Source of the DNA: Streptomyces sp. WM4235
GTDB taxonomy: Bacteria > Actinomycetota > Actinomycetes > Streptomycetales > Streptomycetaceae
Direction of reading: 5' to 3'
DNA: 64,000 bases
Assembly: GCF_001279725.1 (NCBI RefSeq)
Contig: NZ_LGDE01000090.1
Span: 34,696-98,695 of the forward strand
Of this stretch, positions 29,443-37,201 are shown in pieces. A program made the position numbers and the translations under genes. Every line of letters starts with the position of its first letter. Positions within the stretch are counted from its first letter, which is position 1. A model generated the notes under the pieces. It did not search any database. It was not told the DNA's origin and saw only the letters and a list, made by a program, of their open reading frames with translations.

Positions 29443-30195
29443 GTGACTTTCGGTGAGCAGCCGGCCTATCTGCGCGTCGCCGGGGATCTGCGACAAAAGA
29501 TCGTCGATGGGTCCCTGCCCCCGCACGCCCGGCTCCCCTCGCAAGCCCGGATCCGCGAGGAGTACGGGGTCTCCGACACCGTGGCGCTGGAGGCGCGCAA
29601 GGTCCTCATGGCGGAGGGGCTCGTCGAGGGCCGGTCCGGGTCCGGCACGTACGTCCGCGAACAGCCCGTGCCCCGGCGGGTCGCCCGCTCCGGCTACCGC
29701 ACGGGGGGCGCCTCCACGCCCTTCCGGCAGGAGCAGGCGGAGTCGGGCGCCCGCGGCACCTGGGAGTCCGGCAGCGAGCAGACGGAGGCCTCGGCCGACA
29801 TCGCGGCGCGGCTGGGCATCGAGCCGGGGGACCGGGTCATGCGCACCCGGTACGTCTTCCGCGACGCGGGGGAGGCGATGATGCTGTCGACCTCCTGGGA
29901 GCCGCTGGCCGTCACCGGTCGGACGCCCGTGATGCTGCCGGAGGAGGGCCCGTTGGGCGGGTCCGGGGTGGTGGACCGGATGGCCGCGATCGACGTCGTC
30001 GTGGACAACGTGGTGGAGGAGGTCGGGGCGCGGCCCGGTCTCGCGGAGGAGATCCTCTCCCTGGGCGGGGTGCCCGGGCACGTGGTGCTGGTGGTGAGCC
30101 GCACCTACTTCGCCTCCGGGCTGGCCGTGGAGACCGCCGACGTCGTGGTCCCGGCGGACCGCTACCGCCTGGCCTACCACCTGCCGGTGCGGTGA
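29443..30195 (+). CDS. GntR-family regulator (HutC/UTRA type)
   Basis: A 250-residue regulator: an N-terminal winged helix (residues 5-72, YLRVAGDLRQKIVDG, REEYGVSDTVALEARKVL, GSGTYV) and a C-terminal UTRA ligand-binding domain (about 100-245). The start is GTG 29443 with GGGAG upstream. HutC-type regulators respond to small metabolites or sense conjugative plasmids (KorSA type). The NCS1 permease 191 bases downstream on the same strand is a possible target. The two inverted repeats upstream suggest autoregulation. Confidence 0.9.
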   Translation: MTFGEQPAYLRVAGDLRQKIVDGSLPPHARLPSQARIREEYGVSDTVALEARKVLMAEGLVEGRSGSGTYVREQPVPRRVARSGYRTGGASTPFRQEQAESGARGTWESGSEQTEASADIAARLGIEPGDRVMRTRYVFRDAGEAMMLSTSWEPLAVTGRTPVMLPEEGPLGGSGVVDRMAAIDVVVDNVVEEVGARPGLAEEILSLGGVPGHVVLVVSRTYFASGLAVETADVVVPADRYRLAYHLPVR

Positions 30196-30314
30196 CCGGC
30201 CGGATCGGCGGCCGGGCCCGGGGTGGCGCCCGACGCCGCCGGGCGGGGGGCCCGGAGGCCGCACCGGAAGGCGGACAGCCCGTACCGGACCGTTAACCGG
30301 GCGGTGACCTGACG

Positions 30315-30336
30315 GCCCGGGGCGTAACCCCCGGGC
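30315..30336 (+). promoter_or_regulatory. GC hairpin upstream of NCS1 permease
   Basis: An 8-bp perfect stem (30315-30322 with 30329-30336) and a 6-base loop, 50 bases before the permease start. It may terminate the GntR transcript or lie in the permease leader. Confidence 0.45.
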
Positions 30337-30386
30337 AACGCCACCGTGTGACGGGGGGTCACATCTCGGCCCTACCGTCCGGCGGT

Positions 30387-32078
30387 ATGACCGAGACCGC
30401 CGCGCCCCCGCAGTCGCCGCCCCGTCGGAGCTACGCCGAACTCGCCGCCGACGAGAGCCGCGAGGACTACTCCCTCCGCTACGCCCCCCACGCGTTCCGC
30501 CGCTGGAGCCCCGGCACCGTCGCCGGCACGGCGCTCGGCGGGATCGCGTACCTCGCCGACTTCGCCATCGGCGCCTCCATCGTCTTCGCCTACGGATTCA
30601 CCAGCGGACTCGCCGCGATCCTGGCCGCCGCCACCATCATCTTCCTCACCGGCATCCCGATCGCCCGCGCCTGCGCCAAGTACGGCCTGGACATGGACCT
30701 GGTGACGCGCGGCGCCGGCTTCGGGTACTTCGGATCCACCCTCACCTCGCTCATCTACGCCTCCTTCACCTTCATCTTCTTCGCCCTCGAAGGCTCGATC
30801 ATGGCCCAGGCCATGCACCAGGCCGTCGGCCTGCCGCTCCAGGTCGGGTACCTGATCACCACGCTCATCGTGATCCCGATCGTCTTCAAGGGCATGGGCG
30901 CCCTCGCCAAGGTCCAGGCCTGGACCCAGCCGATCTGGTTGATCGGGCTCGTGCTGCCCTTCCTCGTGCTCGCCTTCCACGCCCCCGGCTCCTGGGGCGC
31001 CTTCGCCGACTTCGGCGGCACCGAGGGCGCCGGCTCCGGCTTCTCCTGGATCGGCTTCGGCTTCGGGACGGGCATCGCGCTCTCCCTCATCGCGCAGATC
31101 GGGGAACAGGCCGACTACCTGCGGTTCATGCCCGCCAAGACCCCGGCCAACAGCCGCCGGTGGAACCTCGCCGTACTCGCCGCAGGTCCCGGCTGGGTGA
31201 TCATCGGCGCGGCCAAGCAGCTCGGCGGCGCGTTCCTCGCCTTCGTCGCGCTCGAAGCGGTCGGCACGACGCACGCCCTGGAGCCGATCGCCCCGCAGAT
31301 CGAGGCCCTGCGGCCCTGGCTCGGCGGATTCGCCCTGCCGGCCGCCGCGCTGTTCGTGATCGTCTCCCAGATCAAGATCAACGTCACCAACGCCTACAGC
31401 GGTTCGCTGTCCTGGTCCAACTTCTTCTCCCGCGTCACCCACCGCCACCCGGGCCGCGTCTGGTACATCTTCCTCAACCTCGGCATCGCGCTGACGCTGA
31501 TGGAGCTGAACATGTTCTCCATGCTCGGCAAGCTGCTGGGCTTCTACTCCAACGTCGGCATCGCCTGGATCGCCGCCGTGGCGGCCGACCTCGTCATCAA
31601 CAAGCGACTCGGACTCAGCCCGCCCTACATCGAGTTCAAGCGCGCCTATCTGTACGCGGTCAACCCGGCGGGTTTCGGCGCGATGGTGATCGCCTCGACC
31701 GTCTCGATCCTTGCGTTCTTCGGGCTCTTCGGGACCGGCCCCGAGGCCTTCTCGACCTTCATCGCCGCCGGACTGTCCCTCGTGCTCTGCCCGTTGATCG
31801 CCTGGGCGACCAAGGGCAAGTACTACCTGGCCAGGCCGAACGGGGTGAACGGCCCCGGTGTCGAGGTCCCGGACATCACCGCCACGCACACCTGCTCCGT
31901 CTGTGAGACGGCGTACGAACTCCCCGACATCGCCGATTGTCCCGTCCAATCCGGGCCGATCTGCTCGCTCTGCTGCTCCCTCGACGCGACCTGCGGGGAC
32001 GCCTGCCGCAAGGGCGCGAAGGAGGGCGCGGCCGGGGGCGCGGTGGTGCTTCCGATGCCGGTCGTGCGCCGGTTCTGA
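30387..32078 (+). CDS. NCS1-family nucleobase/cytosine permease with cysteine-rich tail
   Basis: A 563-residue transporter with about 12 membrane helices and NCS1 features (RRWSPGTVAGTALGGIAYLADF, LDMDLVTRGAGFGYFG, NVTNAYSGSLSWSNFF). It probably takes up purines, cytosine, allantoin or hydantoins with Na+ or H+. After the last helix, residues 503-540 hold eight cysteines (CSVC, DCP, PICSLCC, ATC, DAC), a pattern suited to zinc or another metal and not part of the classical carriers. The start is ATG 30387, the first Met that leaves a normal N-terminus; the frame is open from 30348. Confidence 0.88.
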   Translation: MTETAAPPQSPPRRSYAELAADESREDYSLRYAPHAFRRWSPGTVAGTALGGIAYLADFAIGASIVFAYGFTSGLAAILAAATIIFLTGIPIARACAKYGLDMDLVTRGAGFGYFGSTLTSLIYASFTFIFFALEGSIMAQAMHQAVGLPLQVGYLITTLIVIPIVFKGMGALAKVQAWTQPIWLIGLVLPFLVLAFHAPGSWGAFADFGGTEGAGSGFSWIGFGFGTGIALSLIAQIGEQADYLRFMPAKTPANSRRWNLAVLAAGPGWVIIGAAKQLGGAFLAFVALEAVGTTHALEPIAPQIEALRPWLGGFALPAAALFVIVSQIKINVTNAYSGSLSWSNFFSRVTHRHPGRVWYIFLNLGIALTLMELNMFSMLGKLLGFYSNVGIAWIAAVAADLVINKRLGLSPPYIEFKRAYLYAVNPAGFGAMVIASTVSILAFFGLFGTGPEAFSTFIAAGLSLVLCPLIAWATKGKYYLARPNGVNGPGVEVPDITATHTCSVCETAYELPDIADCPVQSGPICSLCCSLDATCGDACRKGAKEGAAGGAVVLPMPVVRRF

Positions 32079-32238
32079 GCCGGGTCGCACGGCGCACCCG
32101 TACGCATGGCCGGATGCGTACGCCTGCGAGGTACCTCTTCGTGAAAAACCGTATCCGCTCAGTAAAGGTCGGGCGTAAGCTCGGGCATATGCGCAATGCG
32201 GTTTCCCGGGCAGGTACATCGGCGGAGGGTGAAACGCG

Positions 32239-32433
32239 ATGAACGACAGCGGTGCCCTGCTCCCATGGCTGGTCATACGTCAGGACGACAACGGCAACCG
32301 CTACCGGGTGGGCCGGTACCCCACCCGGGCCGAGGCCCAGAAGGTCATCGACAGTCTCGACGACCGAGCACACAAGCAGCTCTACTGGGTCGAGCGGGTG
32401 GCTCAGGGCAGCCAGGCCGCCACGAGGAACTGA
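32239..32433 (+). CDS. Small SPOR-domain-like protein
   Basis: A 64-residue protein (WLVIRQDDNGNRYRVGRYPTR, then AEAQKVIDSLDDR) resembling a lone SPOR or phage-tail-like strand-helix unit; in Streptomyces it is annotated as SPOR domain-containing. It has no signal peptide, so peptidoglycan binding is doubtful. GGAGG lies upstream of the ATG at 32239. It is 37 bases before the Nudix gene, possibly cotranscribed. Confidence 0.8.
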   Translation: MNDSGALLPWLVIRQDDNGNRYRVGRYPTRAEAQKVIDSLDDRAHKQLYWVERVAQGSQAATRN

Positions 32434-32470
32434 GCGTCGGGCCGTCGACGCACTGGCATAGGCTCCGTCC

Positions 32471-32953
32471 ATGACTGTACGAGTGGTCGTGGGCGGAGCC
32501 CTTTGTCGTGACGGGCGCCTGCTGGCCGCCCGCCGCAGCGCGCCGCCCGAGCTGGCCGGCCGGTGGGAGCTCCCGGGCGGCAAGGCCGAACCGGGCGAGT
32601 CCGTCCCCGAGGCCCTGGTGCGCGAACTGCGCGAGGAGCTCGGCGTGGAGACCGAGGCCCTGGAGCGCCTCCCGGGGGAGTGGCCGTTGCGCCCCGACCT
32701 GGTCCTGCACGTGTGGACCGCCGGACTGCTGTCCGGGGAGCCGGCCCCGCTGGAGGACCACGACGAACTGCGCTGGCTCCGGCCGGACGAGCTGGACTCC
32801 GTGGACTGGCTCGACCAGGACCGCCCGGCGGTCGAGGAGATCGGACGCCGACTGCGCTCGTCCCCCGATCAGGCGGACGGACCGGCGCGCGGACCGGCGG
32901 ACGGGACGGCGAACGGACCGGCGGACGGACCCGCCGGCGCACGCGCGCTTTGA
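32471..32953 (+). CDS. Nudix hydrolase, MutT-like (deoxy)nucleoside triphosphate pyrophosphohydrolase
   Basis: A 160-residue enzyme with a complete Nudix box from Gly37 to Gly58 (G-x5-E43-x7-R51-E52-L-x-E55-E56-L-G). The short N-terminal strand and WELPGGK are typical of MutT/CTP pyrophosphohydrolase types, which remove oxidised or non-canonical nucleotides. The C-terminal 30 residues are a low-complexity repeat of GPADG-like units, matching repeated CGGACGGAC DNA, and are probably dispensable. Confidence 0.92.
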   Translation: MTVRVVVGGALCRDGRLLAARRSAPPELAGRWELPGGKAEPGESVPEALVRELREELGVETEALERLPGEWPLRPDLVLHVWTAGLLSGEPAPLEDHDELRWLRPDELDSVDWLDQDRPAVEEIGRRLRSSPDQADGPARGPADGTANGPADGPAGARAL

Positions 32954-33169
32954 TCAGGCGGGCGCGCGCGGACGGCTCGCCGGGCGACCGGGTCCCCGGT
33001 CTGTGAGGCTTGAGCTGTAGGCCGTATGCGCCACGGCGGGCCGGGGCATGGGGAAGGAGTGGTACGAGGCCCTGAATATCGGGTATGTCGCTATTAATCA
33101 CCATCTCATCTTCATCTCATCCCCCTATCGTCCCTGCTGAATCCGACTGGGGTCGTCGCGGCCCGGGAA

Positions 33170-33598
33170 GTGATCGGCGTGATCGACACAGACGGTGAAT
33201 GCGCCGAGTGGGCCTTTCCCGCCGAGCCCGGCAGCGTGCGCACCGCCCGTCACGCCGTGCGGGGCAAGCTCCGGGCCTGGGGCCTGGACTCCGTCGGAGA
33301 CGTGACCGTCCTGCTGGTCAGCGAGCTCGTCACCAATTCCCTGCGCTACGCCTCCGGCCCCATCGGGGTCCGGCTCGAACGACGCGATTCGGCCGCCGAG
33401 GACGCGGCCGCGAGTCCGGCACTTCTCGTGGAGGTTTCCGATCCGCTTCCGGATCCACCCCGGGAACGCGTCGCCACGCCGGACGACGAAGGGGGGCGTG
33501 GGCTGCACCTGGTGTCCGTCTCGGCGCAGCGTTGGGGGACCCGGCACGGGAAGTCGGGCAAGACTGTGTGGTTCGAGTTGGCACTTCCTGGTGAGTAA
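33170..33598 (+). CDS. RsbW-like ATP-binding (HATPase_c) anti-sigma/serine kinase protein
   Basis: A 142-residue GHKL ATPase of the Streptomyces RsbW-like family. The N-box is SELVTNSLRYA (Glu52, Asn56), the G1-like motif DDEGGRGLHLV, and the final strand GKTVWFEL. Such proteins bind sigma factors or phosphorylate anti-anti-sigma factors on serine. The start is GTG 33170; a GTG at 33179 is also possible. The next gene, 149 bases on, encodes a phosphatase with a related C-terminal ATPase domain, so the two may act on the same partner. Confidence 0.88.
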   Translation: MIGVIDTDGECAEWAFPAEPGSVRTARHAVRGKLRAWGLDSVGDVTVLLVSELVTNSLRYASGPIGVRLERRDSAAEDAAASPALLVEVSDPLPDPPRERVATPDDEGGRGLHLVSVSAQRWGTRHGKSGKTVWFELALPGE

Positions 33599-33747
33599 CA
33601 AGGGGAAGGGTGGCCGGCGATCACCGGGGGTGGCTCGAAACAGTCGGGACCTTTTTGTGATCGTGAACGCCATGCGGGCCGGGGCCGTGGTGCTGAATAC
33701 TTCGGTCATGGCCGGTCCGGTTGCGGTGAGCTGGAGGGGACGGTCGC

Positions 33748-36366
33748 GTGAGCGAGATACCTGCGCAGGCACATCAGGCCCGAGTGTCCGGGGCGACGTG
33801 GCACGACGCCCTGTGGCACACCAGCCCGCCTGGCTCGATATATGACTACATAAAGGTCGCGTCCTTCTCGATCGGCCCGGACGGGCTCATCGATCAGTGG
33901 AGCCTGCGCGCCGAGGAACTGTTCGGGCTGACACCCGCCCAGGCGGTGGGCCGCGACCCGGTCGACGCCTTCATGCCGCCCGAGCTGCGCGCCGGGGGAC
34001 ACCGCAAGGTCGCGGAGATCCTCGACGGCGAGGAATGGACGGGCCTCATCCCCTTCCGCATCCCCGGCGGCGACGGCGCGCACGGCGTCGCCGAGATCTA
34101 CGTGATGCCCACACGGACCGAGACCGCCGAGCGGGCCGCGCTGTGCGTCGTCGTCGACGTGCGCGCGCTGCGACGCATCGAATCCGATCTGGCGGCCTCA
34201 CAGGCGATATTCGGTCAATCTCCTTTCGGCTTCCTGCTCTTCGGTACCGACCTCACCGTGCAGCGCGCCAATCGCCGCTTCGCGACCGTCTTCGGCGGCG
34301 CCGTCGAGGAACACCGCGGCCGGACGGTTCACGACTACCTCCCGGCCCATGAGGCGGACCGGATGTCCGACGCCCTGCGTCGCGTGCTGGAGACCGGCGA
34401 ATCCGTCACCGACCTGCGGATCACCGGAGCCACCCCGCGCAGCCGGGACAACCGCCACTGGGCCATCAACCTCTACCGCGTCCACGGCGGCACCGGACGA
34501 CCCGTCGGTGTCGCCGGCATCGGCATCGACGTCACCCGTCGGCACCTCGCCGCCCGCGAGGCCGCCGGCGTACGGCGCAACCTGGCCCTGCTCAACGAGG
34601 CCGGACACCGCATCGGGAACTCCCTGGACCTGGAGACCACCGCCCGGGAACTCCTCGACGTCACCGTCCCCGGTTTCTGCGACCTCGCCTCCGTCGACCT
34701 CTACCAGGGGCTGCTGCTCGGCGACGACGACCGCCCCGCCCGGCCGCAGGGACCGGGGGTGCCCTCCCTGCCCGGGCAGGGGACCGGACGGGCGCCGTCG
34801 GCACCCCTGCGCCGGGTGGCGTTCGCCTCGGCCGTGTCCGACGCCCTGGGGTCGGGGTCGGGCGCGTCGGTCGCCGTGGGGGAGATCCACCGCTATCCGG
34901 CGGCCTCGCCCGGGGCACTGGCCCTGCGGACGGCGCGCACGCGCCTCATCGAGGGCGGCGGCTCCGACGACCTGGTGCAGTCCACGCTGGTCGTGCCGCT
35001 GGTCGCGCACGACACGGTGGTCGGCCTGGCCCAGTTCTCCCGTACCAAGGGCAGCGAACCGTTCGGCGAACGGGATCGGGCGGTGGCCGTGGAACTGACC
35101 GCGCGGGCCGCCGTGTGCATCGACAACGCCCGGCTCTACCGGCGCGAGCACGAACGGGCGCTGATACTGCAACGCAGCCTGCTGCCCCCCGGCGACCCGG
35201 AGGCGGCCGGCCTGGACATCGCCTGCCGCTACCTGCCCGGCAACGCGGCCACCGAGGTCGGCGGCGACTGGTTCGACGTCATCGAACTGCCCGGCCACCG
35301 CACCGCGCTGGTCGTCGGCGACGTCATGGGCCGGGGGCTGCGGGCCGCCGTGGCCATGGGCGAACTGCGCACCGCCGTACGGACCCTGGCCCTCCTGGAC
35401 CTCGAACCGGCCGAGGTGCTCAGCGCCTTGGACGAGGTCGCGCGCGGACTCGGGGCGCCCGGCGGATCCCAGCAGGCCTCCCGGGCCGCCCTGCACTCGC
35501 GGGACGCGGACCGCTCGGAGCTCTACCTGGCCACCTGCGTCTACGCCGTCTACGACCCGGTCACGCGGCGCTGCACCATCGCCAACGCCGGCCACATGCC
35601 GCCGGTGCTGGTGGAACCGGCCGAGGAAGGCGCGCCGCCGCGCCCCGGGCTGCTGCTGGAGATCCCCCCGGGGATGCCCCTGGGCGTCGGCGGCGAACCC
35701 TTCGAGGAGGTGGAGATCGAACTCCCCGAGGGCGCCATGCTGGCCCTCTACACGGACGGACTCGTCGAGTCCCGGGACCATCCGCTGGAGGAGGGCCTGC
35801 GGGGGCTGCGGGAGGCCGTCGCGGACCCGTCGCGGCCCCTGGAGGAGGTCTGCGACCACGTGCTGAACACGCTGCACACCCGGCACGGGGAGGACGACAT
35901 CGCGCTGTTGATGGCCCGGGTCCAGGGACTGCCCGTGGACGCGGTCGGTGACTGGCAGCTCCCGAGGGAGGCCCGCTCGGTGGGCCGCGCACGGGAACTC
36001 GCGCGGGCGAAGTTGCCCGCCTGGGGGCTGGAAGGGCTCCTGGACACCACGGAACTCCTCGTGAGCGAACTCGTCACGAACGCCCTGCGGTACGGGGAGG
36101 GGGAGATCCGGCTGCGGCTGCTGCTGGACCGCACCCTGGTCTGCGAGGTGTGGGACGCCAACCTCGCCCAGCCGCGCCGCCGTCGCGCCCGGGACACCGA
36201 CGAGGGCGGTCGCGGTCTGCAACTGGTCGGCCTGCTGTCGGCCGGCTGGGGCACCCGCCGCACCCACCGCGGCAAGACGGTGTGGTTCGAGCTGCCCCTG
36301 CCGGGCGGCGGAACCGGTGGGCCGGCGGAACTGTCCGCGGAACAGCTGCTGGGCATGTACGGCTGA
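33748..36366 (+). CDS. PAS-PAS-GAF-SpoIIE phosphatase-HATPase signalling protein
   Basis: An 872-residue multidomain sensor. Two PAS-like domains (about 30-130 and 145-265) are followed by a GAF domain (about 275-465). Then comes a PP2C-type SpoIIE phosphatase (about 485-715) with GGDWFDVIEL near 505, VGDVMGRG near 524, NAGHMPPV and YTDGLVES near 668. The end is an RsbW-like HATPase_c domain (about 735-850; ELVTNALRYG, DEGGRGLQLVG, GKTVWFEL). It probably dephosphorylates an anti-anti-sigma factor in response to an intracellular signal, while the ATPase domain may be the opposing kinase. The start is GTG 33748 with GGAGGGG upstream. Confidence 0.92.
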   Translation: MSEIPAQAHQARVSGATWHDALWHTSPPGSIYDYIKVASFSIGPDGLIDQWSLRAEELFGLTPAQAVGRDPVDAFMPPELRAGGHRKVAEILDGEEWTGLIPFRIPGGDGAHGVAEIYVMPTRTETAERAALCVVVDVRALRRIESDLAASQAIFGQSPFGFLLFGTDLTVQRANRRFATVFGGAVEEHRGRTVHDYLPAHEADRMSDALRRVLETGESVTDLRITGATPRSRDNRHWAINLYRVHGGTGRPVGVAGIGIDVTRRHLAAREAAGVRRNLALLNEAGHRIGNSLDLETTARELLDVTVPGFCDLASVDLYQGLLLGDDDRPARPQGPGVPSLPGQGTGRAPSAPLRRVAFASAVSDALGSGSGASVAVGEIHRYPAASPGALALRTARTRLIEGGGSDDLVQSTLVVPLVAHDTVVGLAQFSRTKGSEPFGERDRAVAVELTARAAVCIDNARLYRREHERALILQRSLLPPGDPEAAGLDIACRYLPGNAATEVGGDWFDVIELPGHRTALVVGDVMGRGLRAAVAMGELRTAVRTLALLDLEPAEVLSALDEVARGLGAPGGSQQASRAALHSRDADRSELYLATCVYAVYDPVTRRCTIANAGHMPPVLVEPAEEGAPPRPGLLLEIPPGMPLGVGGEPFEEVEIELPEGAMLALYTDGLVESRDHPLEEGLRGLREAVADPSRPLEEVCDHVLNTLHTRHGEDDIALLMARVQGLPVDAVGDWQLPREARSVGRARELARAKLPAWGLEGLLDTTELLVSELVTNALRYGEGEIRLRLLLDRTLVCEVWDANLAQPRRRRARDTDEGGRGLQLVGLLSAGWGTRRTHRGKTVWFELPLPGGGTGGPAELSAEQLLGMYG

Positions 36367-36377
36367 TCCCGCGCCGG

Positions 36378-36406
36378 GGCCCGGGCCGCCCGGCCGGGCC
36401 CGGGCC
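36378..36406. terminator. GC-rich hairpin between convergent genes
   Basis: Two 10-base self-complementary arms (36378-36387 and 36397-36406) with a 9-base loop lie between the phosphatase gene and the convergent pspA-like gene. Probable shared terminator. Confidence 0.6.
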
Positions 36407-36434
36407 GGCCGCCCCGCCCCGGGCCCGACAGGGC

Positions 36435-37154
36435 CTAGGCCGCCCGGCCGGCCTTGAGCGCGGCCAGGCGGGCCTCGATCTCCGAGGTCTTGCCGAGGTC
36501 GTCCAGGGACTCGAACTGGGCGTCCAGCGAGGACGCGGCCAGTTCCTGCTTGCCCAGCGCCATGGCCTCCTCGCGCCTGACCTTGTCCTCGAACCGGTTC
36601 AGGTCACTGGTGGGGTCCATGACGTCGATGTTCTTCACCGCGTCCATCATCGTGTTCTGCGCCTGCGCGGTCTTGGCGCGGGCCACCAGCTCGTCGCGCT
36701 TCGACGTCAGCTCGGTCAGCTTGTTCCGCATCGAGTCCAGGCCGGACTTCAGCTTGCCGACGACCTCCGTCTGGGCGGCGATCGTCGGCTCCGCCGTCTT
36801 CGCCTCCCTCTCCGACTGCAACTGCCGGCCGAGGGCGACCTTGGCGAGGTTGTCGAACCGGTCCGCGTCGGCCGCCGAACCGGCCGCGCGCAGTTCGTCC
36901 GCCTTCCGGCTCGCCGCGAGCGCCTTGTCGCCCCACTCCGAGGCCGCCTCCACGTCCTCCTTGTGGTCCGCCTCCAGCATCCGCAGGTTGCCGATCGTGG
37001 TGGCGACGGCCTGTTCCGCCTCCGAGATGTTGCTCGTGTAGTCCCGGATCAGCTGGTCCAGCATCTTCTGCGGGTCCTCCGCCTGATCCAGCAGCGCGTT
37101 GATGTTCGCCTTGGCGAGCTGGGTGACACGGCCGAGGATGGTCTGCTTGCTCAT
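36435..37154 (-). CDS. PspA/IM30 family envelope-stress protein
   Basis: A 239-residue, almost fully helical coiled-coil protein (QTILGRVTQLAKANINALLDQAEDP, then QKMLDQLIRDY), the N-terminal signature of PspA/Vipp1. These ESCRT-III-like proteins oligomerise on damaged membrane. The gene follows the TPM-domain gene by 47 bases on the same strand, a pairing known from other actinobacteria. The start is ATG 37154. Confidence 0.92.
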   Translation of the reverse strand: MSKQTILGRVTQLAKANINALLDQAEDPQKMLDQLIRDYTSNISEAEQAVATTIGNLRMLEADHKEDVEAASEWGDKALAASRKADELRAAGSAADADRFDNLAKVALGRQLQSEREAKTAEPTIAAQTEVVGKLKSGLDSMRNKLTELTSKRDELVARAKTAQAQNTMMDAVKNIDVMDPTSDLNRFEDKVRREEAMALGKQELAASSLDAQFESLDDLGKTSEIEARLAALKAGRAA

Positions 37155-37201
37155 GTGCCTGTACTCCCGGGTAGAGGTGGGATGACGGAGGTGGGATGAC
37201 G

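Noticed and set aside
33081-33086. GGGTAT as the -10 of a stress sigma-B-type promoter before the RsbW-like gene
   Set aside because: No matching -35 motif was found 14-16 bases upstream, so the hexamer may be chance.
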